Assembly: GCF_014648655.1 (NCBI RefSeq)
Contig: NZ_BMRN01000034.1
Location: forward strand, 1-64,000
Reading direction: 5' to 3'
Length of the DNA: 64,000 nt
From: Streptomyces atratus
GTDB taxonomy: Bacteria; Actinomycetota; Actinomycetes; Streptomycetales; Streptomycetaceae
Positions 41,334 through 50,976 of the stretch are shown in pieces. Within the stretch, counting starts at the first letter, position 1, and each line of letters starts with the position of its first letter. The notes below the pieces were generated by a model. That model saw only the letters and a list, made by a program, of their open reading frames with translations. It searched no databases and was not told the origin of the DNA. The translations under genes were made by a program, and so were the position numbers.

Positions 41334-42632
41334 GTGCTGGTAGCTGGTCGGTACCGCTTGTTGTCCTCCATAGGCCGCGGCGGCATGGGTGAGGTGTGGC
41401 GCGCCGCCGACGAAGTGCTCGGCAGGGCAGTGGCCGTGAAGCTGCTGCTCGGCGACCACGCGGACGAGTCGGCCACCGCCCGGTTCCGTCTGGAGGCGCA
41501 GACCGCGGCCCGCCTGAGCCATCCTCATCTGGTGGCCGTGTTCGACTTCGGGGCCTGGGAGGACCGCTTCTACCTCGTGATGGAGCTCGTCGAGGGCAGA
41601 AGCCTGGGCGATCTGCTCAGGGCCGAGGAGCGGCTGGGCGCCGAGCAGGTCGCCCGGATCGCGGGCCAGGCGGCCGCGGGGCTCGCCGCCGCCCATCGGC
41701 AGGGCATCGTGCACCGTGACATCAAGCCCGGAAACCTGATGCTGGACGCGGAAGGGTCCGTCAAGATCGGCGACTTCGGCATCGCCCAGTTCGTCGACGA
41801 CCCTTCCGCCGCGCTGACCACCACGGGGCAGATCGTCGGCACCAGTCTCTATCTCGCCCCGGAGCGCGCCCTGGGCCGTACGGCCGGTGCGGCGTCCGAC
41901 ATGTACTCCCTCGGCTGTGTGATCTACCAACTCCTGTTGGGCGAGCCACCGTTCCGCTCCGACACCGCGACCGCCACGCTCTATCAGCATGTCGACACGG
42001 CCCCCGTGCCGCTCAGACAGCGGGGAGTCGACCTGTCTCCCGCCTTCGACTCCTATCTGCTCGGGCTGCTCGCGAAGCAGCCCGAGGACCGGCCCAGCGC
42101 CCAGCAGGTCGCCGACTGGTTCCAGAACGATGCGTGGCGGGGACAGCGGGAGCCCATGCCCATGTACGCCCCCACGCCTCCTCCGGCAGCACCGAGTGCT
42201 CCCTATGCCCCGGCACCTGCCCCCGCGTTCGGCACAGCCCCGGCATCCGCCTCCGCTCAGCAGGCCGAGGGCCTGACCACCTATCGCCTGCCGCAGGCCG
42301 GCGGCCACAGACGGCGTCCGGCGAACCGGGCCGTGCCCGTCCGGCGGCGCACAGGCGCCCGCGAGGCGATCAGGCGTCGGCCCAGAGTGGCCAGCGCCAT
42401 TGCCGGTACGGTCGCCTTCCTCGCGGCCGTGTACCTGGGGATGAGCCTGTTCTCCCCGGATTCCAGCTCGGCCGACACCCCGGGCACCGGTCCCGCCGCA
42501 TCCACCGGACCGGATTCCGGCTCGGCCGACACCCCGGGCACCGGTCCCGCCGCATCCACCGGACCCGAGCCACCGGCCCCCGACCAGCCGGCACAGGACA
42601 GCGAGGACGACGGGGACGACGAGCAGGACTGA
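41334..42632 (+). CDS. Membrane Ser/Thr protein kinase
   Basis: A 432-residue PknB-type kinase. The glycine loop is IGRGGMGEVW, VAIK-type lysine in AVAVKLLLG, catalytic loop HRDIKPGNLML, DFG at IGDFGIAQF and APE in LAPERALG. The juxtamembrane region is Pro/Ala-rich; one membrane helix (AIAGTVAFLAAVYLGMSLF) precedes a short acidic exterior tail with two 18-residue repeats and no PASTA domains. The GTG start at 41334 lacks a good ribosome site, and decayed carboxyltransferase sequence abuts it, so the native N-terminus may be altered. Confidence 0.85.
   Translation: MLVAGRYRLLSSIGRGGMGEVWRAADEVLGRAVAVKLLLGDHADESATARFRLEAQTAARLSHPHLVAVFDFGAWEDRFYLVMELVEGRSLGDLLRAEERLGAEQVARIAGQAAAGLAAAHRQGIVHRDIKPGNLMLDAEGSVKIGDFGIAQFVDDPSAALTTTGQIVGTSLYLAPERALGRTAGAASDMYSLGCVIYQLLLGEPPFRSDTATATLYQHVDTAPVPLRQRGVDLSPAFDSYLLGLLAKQPEDRPSAQQVADWFQNDAWRGQREPMPMYAPTPPPAAPSAPYAPAPAPAFGTAPASASAQQAEGLTTYRLPQAGGHRRRPANRAVPVRRRTGAREAIRRRPRVASAIAGTVAFLAAVYLGMSLFSPDSSSADTPGTGPAASTGPDSGSADTPGTGPAASTGPEPPAPDQPAQDSEDDGDDEQD
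42458..42565 (+). repeat. Two 54-bp in-frame tandem repeats in the kinase tail
   Basis: A near-identical 54-base unit is repeated twice, encoding two copies of SADTPGTGPAASTGP in the external tail of the kinase. It is probably a recent in-frame duplication. Confidence 0.85.
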
Positions 42633-42780
42633 GCCGCTCTCCCCTGCCCGCCCCGATCCCATGACCGTACCGCCCCCGCCGCGCCACCACCCGTCAAGCA
42701 GCCGTCAGGACCGGTGGTCGCGGCGTCAGCGGTTCATCAACGGACGCCGACGGGCCGGCCGGCTTCCATAGCGTCGCTGC

Positions 42781-43344
42781 ATGCGACGACGCGACATCCG
42801 AGCCGTGCCCGGCCCGCACACCGGCCGAGCACACCCTCCGCCCGATACGACCGCCCACGACCACGGCTGGGCCGGGGACCTGCGGTTCGCGGTCCGCTGT
42901 GCCGTGACGCTCCTCGGGCTGCTCCTGGCCGTCGATGCGACGGCCGGTCACCTCACCTGGCTGCGCGCGCTGCTGTGGACCGGCCTGGCTGCCCTGCTGC
43001 TCGTGGTTCTGGTGCCGCCACGGGTCCGTGCGGGCGTCGGGTGGCTGTCCTGCCGCGGCCTGGTGTGCGAACGGATCGTGCGCACCGACCGGCTGGTGTC
43101 GGTGCGCTGGTCGGACGGAGTCTCCCAGCGTCTGGTGCTCCGTGACGCGGACGGCGGCCGGATCGAGGTCGACCCCCAGGTCTTCCTCGCCAATCCGGCG
43201 CTGTGGCACCGGCTGGACGACGACGCCCGCGGCTGTGTGAAACGCGGGACGCTGCGGTGCGGGGTGACGGCGCTGCGTCAACTGGCCGACCGTATCGACC
43301 GCCGGACCGCGCGTACGGTGTTCACGATCTCCGGCCTGGAGTAA
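42781..43344 (+). CDS. Membrane protein of unknown function, 187 residues
   Basis: I do not recognise the family. The protein has two adjacent membrane helices (about residues 33-75), then a cytoplasmic domain of about 110 residues with SWRG-like SVRWSDGVSQRLVLRDADGG, a pattern reminiscent of small PH-like domains. The C-terminus is basic. There is no ribosome site, but TAGCGT sits six bases before ATG, so the transcript may be leaderless. It stands alone between the kinase and the protease genes. Confidence 0.65.
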   Translation: MRRRDIRAVPGPHTGRAHPPPDTTAHDHGWAGDLRFAVRCAVTLLGLLLAVDATAGHLTWLRALLWTGLAALLLVVLVPPRVRAGVGWLSCRGLVCERIVRTDRLVSVRWSDGVSQRLVLRDADGGRIEVDPQVFLANPALWHRLDDDARGCVKRGTLRCGVTALRQLADRIDRRTARTVFTISGLE

Positions 43345-43582
43345 CCGCCCCGCACACCCGGGTTGTTGTGCGATCCCACCATCGCGGCTTGACCAGACTT
43401 GCCAAGTCCCCCGGCAGCACTCGCTGTTCATTGACGAGGCCATGGCGACATGTGAGTGTTCGGTCGCTCGATCAGGGACGACGGCGACACGGGCGACGGG
43501 GCCGGCCTCGGACGGGCCGGAGCAAGTGCGTCATGATACGCCGCTGCCCGTGATCGAGGCCCCCCCGACTCAAGGAGCCTCG

Positions 43583-46500
43583 ATGAAACGCAGACCGATG
43601 ACGGCCGGGACAACCCTGGCCGTCCTCGCCGGAATGCTGGTCGTCACCAGCGGCCGGCCGGCATCCGCCGAACCGTCTCCGCCCGCCCCGACCGCGCTCT
43701 CGGCCGCGGTGTCGGCAGCCGACCGGGCCGCCGCCAGTGGTCTCGACACCCTGGCGAAGGGACCCGACGAGCAGTACGAGCGGCAGATGGTGACCCCTTG
43801 GGTCAAGGGCATGTACTCCGTCGCCTACCAGCGCACCTATCGCGGTCTGCCGGTCGTCGGCGGGGACGCCGTCGTGGTGGCCGACTCCGAGGGCCGGGTA
43901 CGCGGCACCCAGTCGGCGGTGTCGCGGCGGATCAACGTGCCGACCACACCGACCGTTTCCGCCAAGTCGGCCGAGACCACCTCTCGCAAGAAACTCACCA
44001 CCGTGACACGGGTGGACTCGCACCGTCTGGTCGTACGCGCCACGGGAAGGACCTCCCGGCTGGCCTGGGAGACGGTGCTCACCGGGCGCAGCGCCAAGTC
44101 CCCCAGCCGTCTGCATGTCTTCGTCGACGCCGGCACCGGCAAGGTGCTCGACAGCTACGACGACGTCAGGGCGGGCACCGGCAACAGCCAGTGGAACGGT
44201 CCGTCGCCGCTGTCCATCGACACCACCGCGTCGGGCGGCAGCTACTCGCTGCGTGACCCGAACCGGCCCGGCCTGAGCTGCGCCGACTACAGCACGGGCA
44301 GTGTCTTCAGCAAGTCGAGCGACTCCTGGGGCACCGGCAACGCATCCAGCAAGGAGACCGGCTGCGCCGACGTCATGTGGGCGGCGCAGCACGAGTGGAA
44401 CATGCTGCGGGACTGGCTGGGCCGCAACGGGCACGACGGCAACGGCCGCAGCTGGCCGGTCAAGGTCGGACTGAACGACGTCAACGCCTACTGGGACGGC
44501 TCCTCGGTATCCATCGGCCACAACAACGCCAACCAGTGGATCGGCGCGATGGACGTGGTGGGCCATGAGTTCGGCCACGGCATCGACCAGTACACTCCCG
44601 GCGGCGCCAACAACGAGTCCGGTCTCGGCGAGGCCACCGGCGACATCATGGGCGCCCTGACCGAGGCGTACACCAATGAGCCCGCCCCGTACGACGACCC
44701 GGACTACACCGTCGGCGAGAAGATCAACCTGGTCGGCAACGGGCCGATCCGGATCATGTACAACCCGTCGCAGACCGGCGACCCGAACTGCTACAGCTCC
44801 TCCATACCCAACACCGAGGAGCACGCGGCGGCCGGTCCGCTGAACCACTGGTTCTATCTGCTGGCCGAGGGCTCGAACCCGGGCGGCGGCAAGCCGTCCA
44901 GCCCCACGTGCAACAGCTCCTCGGTCACCGGTGTCGGCATCCAGAGCGCAGGCAAGGTCTTCTACGGCGGCATGCTGCTCAAGACGAGCGGAATGACCTA
45001 CAAGCGCTACCGCACGACCACCCTCACCGCCGCCAGGAACCTCGACTCCGGTTGTGTGCTCTTCGACCGGACCAAGGCCGCGTGGGACGCCATCGGCGTG
45101 CCCGCCCAGAGCGGCGACCCGACCTGTACTCCCAGCGGCAACAACGACTTCACCATGTCCCTGGACCCGGCGTCCGGCTCGGTGAAGCCCGGCAATTCGG
45201 TGACGGCCACGGTGCGGACATCGGTCAGCTCCGGGAGTACGCAGACGGTGAACCTGACGGCGAGCGGCCTGCCGAGCGGTGTCACCGCGTCGTTCAGCCC
45301 GTCGTCGGTGCAGTCCGGGGCGTCCTCGACGATGACCGTGTCCGCGTCGTCGAACGCCGCACCCGGCGCGTACACCTTCACGGTGAAGGGTGACGGCACC
45401 CTGACCCACACCGCGCAGTACACACTGACCGTCGACAACGGCGGAAGTCCGGGCGGCAGCGCGCCCGACATCAGTGTCGCAAACGTGCAGTCACATCTGG
45501 CGCAGCTGAATACCATCGCTTCGCAGAACGGCGGCAACCGCAGGGCCGGCAGCGCCGGTTACACGGCCTCTGTCGCCTATGTGAAGGGCAAGCTGCAGGC
45601 GGCCGGTTACACCGTCAGCGAGCAGACCTGCACCAGCTGCACGTACCGCGGCAACAACCTGATCGCCGACTGGCCGGGCGGCCCGTCCGACCAGACCGTC
45701 ATGTTCGGCGCCCACCTGGACGGCGTCGCGGCCGGCCCCGGGATCAATGACAACGGCTCGGGTTCCGCCACCCTGCTGGAGAACGCGCTCGCCCTGGCGC
45801 AGCGGAACCCGACCATGACCAGGCATGTCCGCTTCGCCTGGTGGAACGGCGAGGAGCAGGGCCTGCAGGGGTCCAAGTACTACGTCGGCCAGCTCACCGC
45901 CGCCCAGCGCAGCGCCATCAAGGCGTACTACAACTTCGACATGGTCGCCTCGACCAACGCGGGCTACTTCATCAACAACGTCGACTCGGCCGCCTCGGCC
46001 CCGATGAAGGAGTACTGGGATTCGCTGAACCTCGCGCCGGAGGAGAACGTCGAGGGCCAGGGACGGTCCGACGACTACTCCTTCCAGCAGGGCGGCATTC
46101 CCACCTCCGGTTACGCGACGGGCGCAAGCGACACCAAGTCGTCGGCGCAGGCCGCCAAGTGGGGCGGTACGGCGGGCAGGTCCTACGACCCCTGCTACCA
46201 CCAGTCCTGCGACACCACGAGCAATATCAACGCGACCGCGCTCGACCGCAGCGCCGACGGCGTCGCCCATACGGTATGGAAGACCTCCGTCGGCACCACC
46301 GCGCCGGCCGATGACTTCTCCGTCACGGTGAAGCCCGTCTCCGGCAATGTCCAGCCGGGCGGCTCGGTCGGCGCGAGTGTGTCGACGGCGACCACCAGTG
46401 GCTCCGCCCAGACCGTGAAGCTCACGGCCTCCGGGGCGCCGAGCGGTGTCACGGTCGCGTTCGACCCGGCCTCCGTACAGTCGGGTTCGTCGTCGGCCAT

Positions 46501-47077
46501 GACCGTCTCCGCCGAGGCCCGGACCGCACCGGGTACGTACACCATCACGGTGACCGGGACCGGTTCGGCCACGCACGCCACCACGTACTCGCTCGTCGTC
46601 GGCGGCGGCGGCACCTGCCAGGCACAACAGGTCGTCGCCAACGGCGGCTTCGAGGAGGGCGTCGCGCCATGGACCCAGACGGACGGCGTGATCAGCAACC
46701 GGACATCGGAGAAGCCCGCGCACAGCGGCGCGTACATGGCCTGGCTCGGCGGCTGGGGATCCACTCACACCGACACCGCCTCGCAGTCGCTGACCATTCC
46801 CACGGGCTGCTCGGCGTACAGGCTGTCGTTCCATCTGCGCACCGACACGGATGAGTCGGCGGGCGACCCGACCGCGTACGACACATTCACCGTGAAGCTG
46901 GGCACCAAGACGCTGGCGACGTACTCCAACACGGACGCCGCGGGCTCCTACGTCCAGGAGACCTTCGACGTCGGCGCCTTCGCCGGTCAGACGGTCACGC
47001 TCGGGTTCACCAGCAGTGAGGACGCCTATCTGCAGACCAGCTTCGTCGTGGACGACGTGACGTTGAACGCGAGCTGA
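43583..47077 (+). CDS. Secreted M4 metallopeptidase fused to M28 aminopeptidase
   Basis: A 1164-residue exported protease. Order: signal peptide (1-29); FTP/PepSY-type propeptide (to about 205); thermolysin-like M4 domain with HEFGH at 328-332 and the Glu of GEATGD; an Ig-like module (about 515-610); a complete M28 aminopeptidase with zinc ligands H711, D723, E757/758, D786 and H873; a second, homologous Ig-like module; and a C-terminal CBM/P-type beta domain. M4 cuts proteins inside, M28 trims N-termini, so one chain could degrade proteins to amino acids. ATG 43583 has AAGGAG. The fusion is unusual; the two similar modules could mark a joining point. Confidence 0.9.
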   Translation: MKRRPMTAGTTLAVLAGMLVVTSGRPASAEPSPPAPTALSAAVSAADRAAASGLDTLAKGPDEQYERQMVTPWVKGMYSVAYQRTYRGLPVVGGDAVVVADSEGRVRGTQSAVSRRINVPTTPTVSAKSAETTSRKKLTTVTRVDSHRLVVRATGRTSRLAWETVLTGRSAKSPSRLHVFVDAGTGKVLDSYDDVRAGTGNSQWNGPSPLSIDTTASGGSYSLRDPNRPGLSCADYSTGSVFSKSSDSWGTGNASSKETGCADVMWAAQHEWNMLRDWLGRNGHDGNGRSWPVKVGLNDVNAYWDGSSVSIGHNNANQWIGAMDVVGHEFGHGIDQYTPGGANNESGLGEATGDIMGALTEAYTNEPAPYDDPDYTVGEKINLVGNGPIRIMYNPSQTGDPNCYSSSIPNTEEHAAAGPLNHWFYLLAEGSNPGGGKPSSPTCNSSSVTGVGIQSAGKVFYGGMLLKTSGMTYKRYRTTTLTAARNLDSGCVLFDRTKAAWDAIGVPAQSGDPTCTPSGNNDFTMSLDPASGSVKPGNSVTATVRTSVSSGSTQTVNLTASGLPSGVTASFSPSSVQSGASSTMTVSASSNAAPGAYTFTVKGDGTLTHTAQYTLTVDNGGSPGGSAPDISVANVQSHLAQLNTIASQNGGNRRAGSAGYTASVAYVKGKLQAAGYTVSEQTCTSCTYRGNNLIADWPGGPSDQTVMFGAHLDGVAAGPGINDNGSGSATLLENALALAQRNPTMTRHVRFAWWNGEEQGLQGSKYYVGQLTAAQRSAIKAYYNFDMVASTNAGYFINNVDSAASAPMKEYWDSLNLAPEENVEGQGRSDDYSFQQGGIPTSGYATGASDTKSSAQAAKWGGTAGRSYDPCYHQSCDTTSNINATALDRSADGVAHTVWKTSVGTTAPADDFSVTVKPVSGNVQPGGSVGASVSTATTSGSAQTVKLTASGAPSGVTVAFDPASVQSGSSSAMTVSAEARTAPGTYTITVTGTGSATHATTYSLVVGGGGTCQAQQVVANGGFEEGVAPWTQTDGVISNRTSEKPAHSGAYMAWLGGWGSTHTDTASQSLTIPTGCSAYRLSFHLRTDTDESAGDPTAYDTFTVKLGTKTLATYSNTDAAGSYVQETFDVGAFAGQTVTLGFTSSEDAYLQTSFVVDDVTLNAS

Positions 47078-47098
47078 TCCGTCATCAGGAAGCAAAGC

Positions 47099-47128
47099 GG
47101 GCGGGGCGTGTGCGGACACGCCCCGCCC
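47099..47128. terminator. 13-bp stem terminator
   Basis: GGGCGGGGCGTGT and its exact complement flank a GCGG loop, between the convergent protease and XRE regulator genes. Confidence 0.88.
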
Positions 47129-47136
47129 TCGGCGTC

Positions 47137-48582
47137 TCAGCGGACGACGGCCGCCAGCCGGCGGGTGAAGTCGTCGATCTCCGGCCGGCTGCCGTGCCGG
47201 TCCGCCAACCGGCTGTGCAGCCCGCGGAGTTCCTGGCCGAGCAGCGTGGATGCGGTCACCTCGGTGGTGTCCAGCACGGGTTCGGCGATGGCGATCGCGG
47301 CGAGCGGGTCCTGGGCGCAGGCATGGGCGTCGGCCATCCGAACCAGGAACAGCATCCGTGTCGAGTGCATCCCCGCAGGGAGCAGGCCCAGCGCGGTACG
47401 GGTCGCCTCGACCGCGCGCAGCGCCAGAAGACGGTCACCGGTCGCCGCGGCGAGGTCCCGCAGTGCCCCGGCGGCGCCCGACTCCACCCGCAGACGCACT
47501 GAGGCGACGGACAGCCAGGGTGCCTCCGTCTCGTCCTGCTCGCCGACCCGGTCCATCTGTGACCAGGCACGGCCGATGTGGCCCAGGGTCTGCCGCGTGT
47601 CGCCCCGCACCGCGTGCCCGCGCGCCACGTACAGATCGCTCATGGCGCCCGCCCAGTGCCGGCCCGCGGCCGCCCGCCGGATCGCGCCGCCGTAGGCGAG
47701 GGCGGAAGGGCCGTCGCCCTCCAGCCGCGCCAGGGTGCTCATGTCGCTGAGCGCGGCCACCTCCGTTCCGACGTGACCTGCCAGGCCGGCCCAGACCAGC
47801 GACCGGTCGAGCCAGGCCATCGCTGTCGCATTCCGGCCCCACAGCAGCCGCAGACAGCCGGCCGACTGTGCGTACTCGGCTGCAAGTGGCGCGAGTTGGC
47901 GCTGGTACGGCGCTGCTGGCAGGGCCATCCAGCGGAGCATCGCGTGCAGGGTGCGCTCGACCACGGCGGTCGCTCCCGGCCAGGCGCGCTCCTCGTCGGC
48001 CCGCTGGCAGACGGCGAGCAGCGCCGTCAGGGCATGCACGGTGTCGATGTCCAGCGGCGGGCACGAGACGGTGGCCGGGCCCAGGGCGCAGAAGGCCGAA
48101 TGCAGGGCGATGACGTCGGCGAGTACGGGAACGGTGCAGCCGTCGCGGCCGTGCACCGGACACACCAGCCCGTAGGTGGGCAGACTCATGGGCAGGACGG
48201 TGTCCGGCGGCAGCATCGAGAGCAGGGCGCCACCCGCGGGCTCGCCGGGCAGGGGGACCGTCCGTGCGGTGGTCGTGGCCGGACGTACGCCCCCGCTCCC
48301 CTCGCCCGTACCACCCGGCCCTTCGGCCTCCGCCGCCTCGCAGGCGTCGAGCAGGTCGCCGCCGGCCGTCAGCAGATCGTCCAGCCTGCGGGCGAGCGGC
48401 AGCGGCGTCTTCCGGGTGCCGTGCTCCAACTTGCTGATGGCGGTGTGGTCGTAGCCGACGCGGGCACCCACCTGGGCCTGGGTGAGCCCGGCGCGCCTGC
48501 GCCACTGACGTAACCGGGTTCCGAAGGCTCTCCACGCCTCTGCGGTACGGACATCCGGCGAAGGGCCCACGCCCTCGGTCAC
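47137..48582 (-). CDS. XRE-family regulator with TPR-like domain
   Basis: A 481-residue regulator. The N-terminal HTH (about 20-75) reads LRQWRRRAGLTQAQVGARVG and YDHTAISKLEHGTRK. A long C-terminal region (150-475) is built of helical pairs, as in TPR-like sensor domains of Streptomyces NsdA/BldD-like or quorum-type regulators. A CPVHGRDGC segment near 140 might bind metal. The GTG start is at 48580-48582. Targets are unknown; the convergent protease gene is not obviously controlled by it. Confidence 0.85.
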   Translation of the reverse strand: MTEGVGPSPDVRTAEAWRAFGTRLRQWRRRAGLTQAQVGARVGYDHTAISKLEHGTRKTPLPLARRLDDLLTAGGDLLDACEAAEAEGPGGTGEGSGGVRPATTTARTVPLPGEPAGGALLSMLPPDTVLPMSLPTYGLVCPVHGRDGCTVPVLADVIALHSAFCALGPATVSCPPLDIDTVHALTALLAVCQRADEERAWPGATAVVERTLHAMLRWMALPAAPYQRQLAPLAAEYAQSAGCLRLLWGRNATAMAWLDRSLVWAGLAGHVGTEVAALSDMSTLARLEGDGPSALAYGGAIRRAAAGRHWAGAMSDLYVARGHAVRGDTRQTLGHIGRAWSQMDRVGEQDETEAPWLSVASVRLRVESGAAGALRDLAAATGDRLLALRAVEATRTALGLLPAGMHSTRMLFLVRMADAHACAQDPLAAIAIAEPVLDTTEVTASTLLGQELRGLHSRLADRHGSRPEIDDFTRRLAAVVR

Positions 48583-49380
48583 CCGGAACCCCGCGGAGCC
48601 CCGCCGGATCTCCCACCCGTGCCACGCTCATGGCTCATGGCCTGGAGGATAGCGAGCGTGTGCGCGCGGTGTCCCTGGTACCGCGGGAAGATGGCGCCTT
48701 CCCGCGCCTTCCCGGCGTCGGCGCCATCGGTATCGGTATCGGTATCGGTGTCATTTCTGTGGTTCCGGCGTGGGGGCCGGTGTCAGCAGGAAGCTGCGGC
48801 GTTCGCCATCGGTCAGCCGCCTGAATACCCGGGAGCGGACCCGTCCGAGCAGGTCGTCGAGATCGGTGGCCGGATCCCGCACCCGCGCACCACCGCGAGC
48901 AGGCGTGAGACACCCCGGGGCGGTGCGCAGGGCCTGCTGCACGGCCCAGGGCGGGGCACATTTCTCAATGGTGGCCGGCGCCGCCGGGATCGCCGGCTCC
49001 GGCTCGTGCGGGGCGCTTTCGACGACACGGCGGGCGACGGCGTCGGCGATGCGCTCCGTGGCGGCCGCGTCCTTGCGACGGGAGCGTTCCAGAGAGTCGG
49101 TGACGAGCGGAAGACGGCCATCGCTCCGGCGCCCTCGTCCACCCGCCGTCGACGAGGGCCCGTCGTTCGCCGCTGAGCAGGTAGGCGTCCCTCCGCCCCG
49201 AGTGCTTCCAGTCCCCGGCCCACTTCTCCAGCTCCGTACGCGTCCGAGCTTCCAAGCATCCCCTGCCGGCACCCTGCTCGGTTACGTAACACTCTTGCCC
49301 AGTCGGCCAGTTGGGCCGGACGGAGCTGCATGAAGCGGCAACCCGCGGGGCATATGACCGGTGACTGACAGGAGGTGGTG
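48583..49380. other. Gene-poor stretch with decayed coding sequence and GGTATC repeats
   Basis: Four or so GGTATC/ATCGGT units occur at about 48724-48752. On the minus strand, 48760-49080 encodes DATERIADAVARRVVES-like and DLDDLLGRVRSRVFRRLTDG helices, and 49150-49260 encodes ELEKWAGDWKHSGRRDAYLL in another frame. These look like pieces of one or two broken proteins, but I cannot name the family and no start or complete ORF is credible. Confidence 0.4.
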
Positions 49381-49383
49381 GCA

Positions 49384-49479
49384 ATGGGCCGCATCAAGAT
49401 CGTCCGACGTCCGCAGCTGCCGTCGCGGCCGCCGCCACTCGATCTGCGAACCCCGTCCGGCCGCCCGCTGCCGTATTGA
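49384..49479 (+). CDS. Possible 31-residue Pro/Arg-rich peptide
   Basis: An ATG with an excellent CAGGAGGTGG ribosome site opens a 31-codon frame (MGRIKIVRRPQLPSRPPPLD, then ending GRPLPY). It is rich in proline and arginine and has no hydrophobic segment. It might be the start of a lost gene in this decayed region, a short regulatory ORF or a real small peptide. No family is recognised. Confidence 0.35.
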   Translation: MGRIKIVRRPQLPSRPPPLDLRTPSGRPLPY

Positions 49480-49626
49480 GCACGCCCCCGCCGCGACCGA
49501 CGCCCCGGCCGTCTTGCCGATGGGAACCCCTGGGGCGGCCATCTGCGTGAAGATGGACAGGGGGCCGTCGCAGCGAACGGCAGAGCCTGGACCGGTGCGT
49601 CAGCCGACTCGGAAGGGGCGGCAGCC

Positions 49627-50150
49627 ATGCGCGCATCCGGGACGAAGAAGTCGGCTGCGGCATCGCCGGGCATCCTGGCGCTGCTCATCGCGGCAGCGGC
49701 GGGCTGCCGGGGCGGCGGGGAAAAAGCTCCCACTCCGAGCAGCTCTTCCGTCCACGACGTCCTTCGGACCGCACGCCCACGTCCTCGCAGTGGAGATCGA
49801 CAACGTCGGTCCTGCCCGGCCGCAGAGCGGGCTCGACAAGGCCGACATCATCCACGTGGAACAGGTGGAAGCCGGCCTCAGCCGCATCCTTGCCACCCAT
49901 CGTCCGCACAGCCTCCCGTCGTCGCGGTCCCGGCGCACCGCCGAGTCCGGGACCTCCTTCACCGCCCGGCACGGCAAGCAGATGACCTCCGCTCCGGGCC
50001 GGTCTGGATCGTCTTCGCGCCGAAGCGACGCGAGGGGCGTCGACGTGATCGCCGCGGGCTACGGGAGTTGAGGAAAACCGCAGGGTGGCGGGTGCGGAGA
50101 ACATCACCCGGTTCGACGGCAATCCCCGTACCGACGCCGGGCGGCGCTTC
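49627..50150 (+). pseudogene. DUF3048 lipoprotein, frameshifted remnant
   Basis: ATG 49627 begins a lipoprotein signal ending ALLIAAAAGCRGGG. The next part is out of frame; in the neighbouring frame AVEIDNVGPARPQSGLDKAD and VEQVEAGLSRILA match DUF3048 (YerB-like) lipoproteins. After that the sequence returns to the first frame (PPVVAVPAHRRVRDL resembles the usual PPVVGPVRSARESDL) and then loses similarity. At least two frameshifts and loss of the second half make it non-functional. Confidence 0.75.
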
Positions 50151-50215
50151 CTAGCGTTGCCGGTGAGGCGCGACGGACTTCTCACGCCTCTCCACCACCG
50201 GCCAGGAGTCAGTTC

Positions 50216-50884
50216 ATGGATCTCGTCACTCTGGGACTCCCCCAGGAACCCGCGGGCGGTGTCGCAGGCTGGGCAGCCGATCTCGTCGACACCATGGGGG
50301 GTCCGGGAGCCGGTCTCGCCATCGCCCTGGAGAATCTCTTTCCGCCGCTGCCCAGCGAAGTCATTCTCCCGCTGACCGGGTTCGCGGCGGGGCAGGGCGT
50401 CATCGGCCTGGCCTCCGCGCTCTTCTGGACCACGCTCGGTTCGGTGGTGGGCGCGGTGGTTCTGTACTGGATCGGCATGCTCTTCGGCCGCGACCGGATG
50501 CATGCGATCTGGGCGAGGCTTCCGCTGGTCAGGAGTTCCGATCTGGAGCGCACGGAGCGGTGGTTCGCTGAGCACGGCACCAAGGCCGTCCTCCTCGGGC
50601 GCATGGTGCCGGTCTTCCGGAGTCTCATCTCCGTGCCGGCCGGCGTGGAGCGCATGTCGCTGCCGCTCTTCGTGACCCTGACCGCTGTGGGCAGCTTGCT
50701 GTGGAACTCGGTGCTGGTGATGGCCGGGTACTGGCTCGGCGACCGGTGGGACCTGGTGGAGACCTATGTCGGGGTCCTCTCCAAGGCCGTTCTCGTCCTG
50801 GTCCTTGCGGCCGTCATCGGGTACGTGAGTCTGCGGTGGCGCTCCCGTCCCCGTGAGCGGGCACAGCACCGTCGTTCGTCGTGA
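50216..50884 (+). CDS. DedA/SNARE-associated family membrane protein
   Basis: A 222-residue DedA-family protein, now understood as lipid-carrier flippase-type transporters. The re-entrant hallmark regions are ALENLFPPLPSEVILPLTGF and KAVLLGRMVPVFRSLISVPAG, with the conserved Glu and Arg. Membrane helices follow, and the C-terminus is basic. A clear AGGAG precedes ATG 50216. The gene's end overlaps the theoretical extended frame of the sensor kinase, but that gene has a better downstream start. Confidence 0.88.
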   Translation: MDLVTLGLPQEPAGGVAGWAADLVDTMGGPGAGLAIALENLFPPLPSEVILPLTGFAAGQGVIGLASALFWTTLGSVVGAVVLYWIGMLFGRDRMHAIWARLPLVRSSDLERTERWFAEHGTKAVLLGRMVPVFRSLISVPAGVERMSLPLFVTLTAVGSLLWNSVLVMAGYWLGDRWDLVETYVGVLSKAVLVLVLAAVIGYVSLRWRSRPRERAQHRRSS

Positions 50885-50939
50885 GCTACGCGCCGCGGTC
50901 CCGCGCTCTACCGGTCTCCCCCGCCCGCCGAGGACGATC

Positions 50940-50968
50940 TTGCCGTGACGGTGCCGCGCGACTAGCCT
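50940..50968 (+). promoter_or_regulatory. Vegetative promoter for leaderless sensor kinase mRNA
   Basis: TTGCCG, 17-base spacer and TAGCCT, with the GTG codon eight bases downstream of the -10. The spacing matches HrdB-type promoters and places the transcript start at or near the start codon. Confidence 0.65.
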
Positions 50969-50976
50969 CGGCATCC

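Noticed and set aside
43472..47119. Two leftward frames of more than 500 codons
   Set aside because: Antisense of the M4-M28 protease, which has complete zinc motifs and a signal peptide.
48722..48752. GGTATC repeats as a CRISPR or iteron array
   Set aside because: Units of six bases with no spacers and no replication gene nearby; simple slippage repeat.
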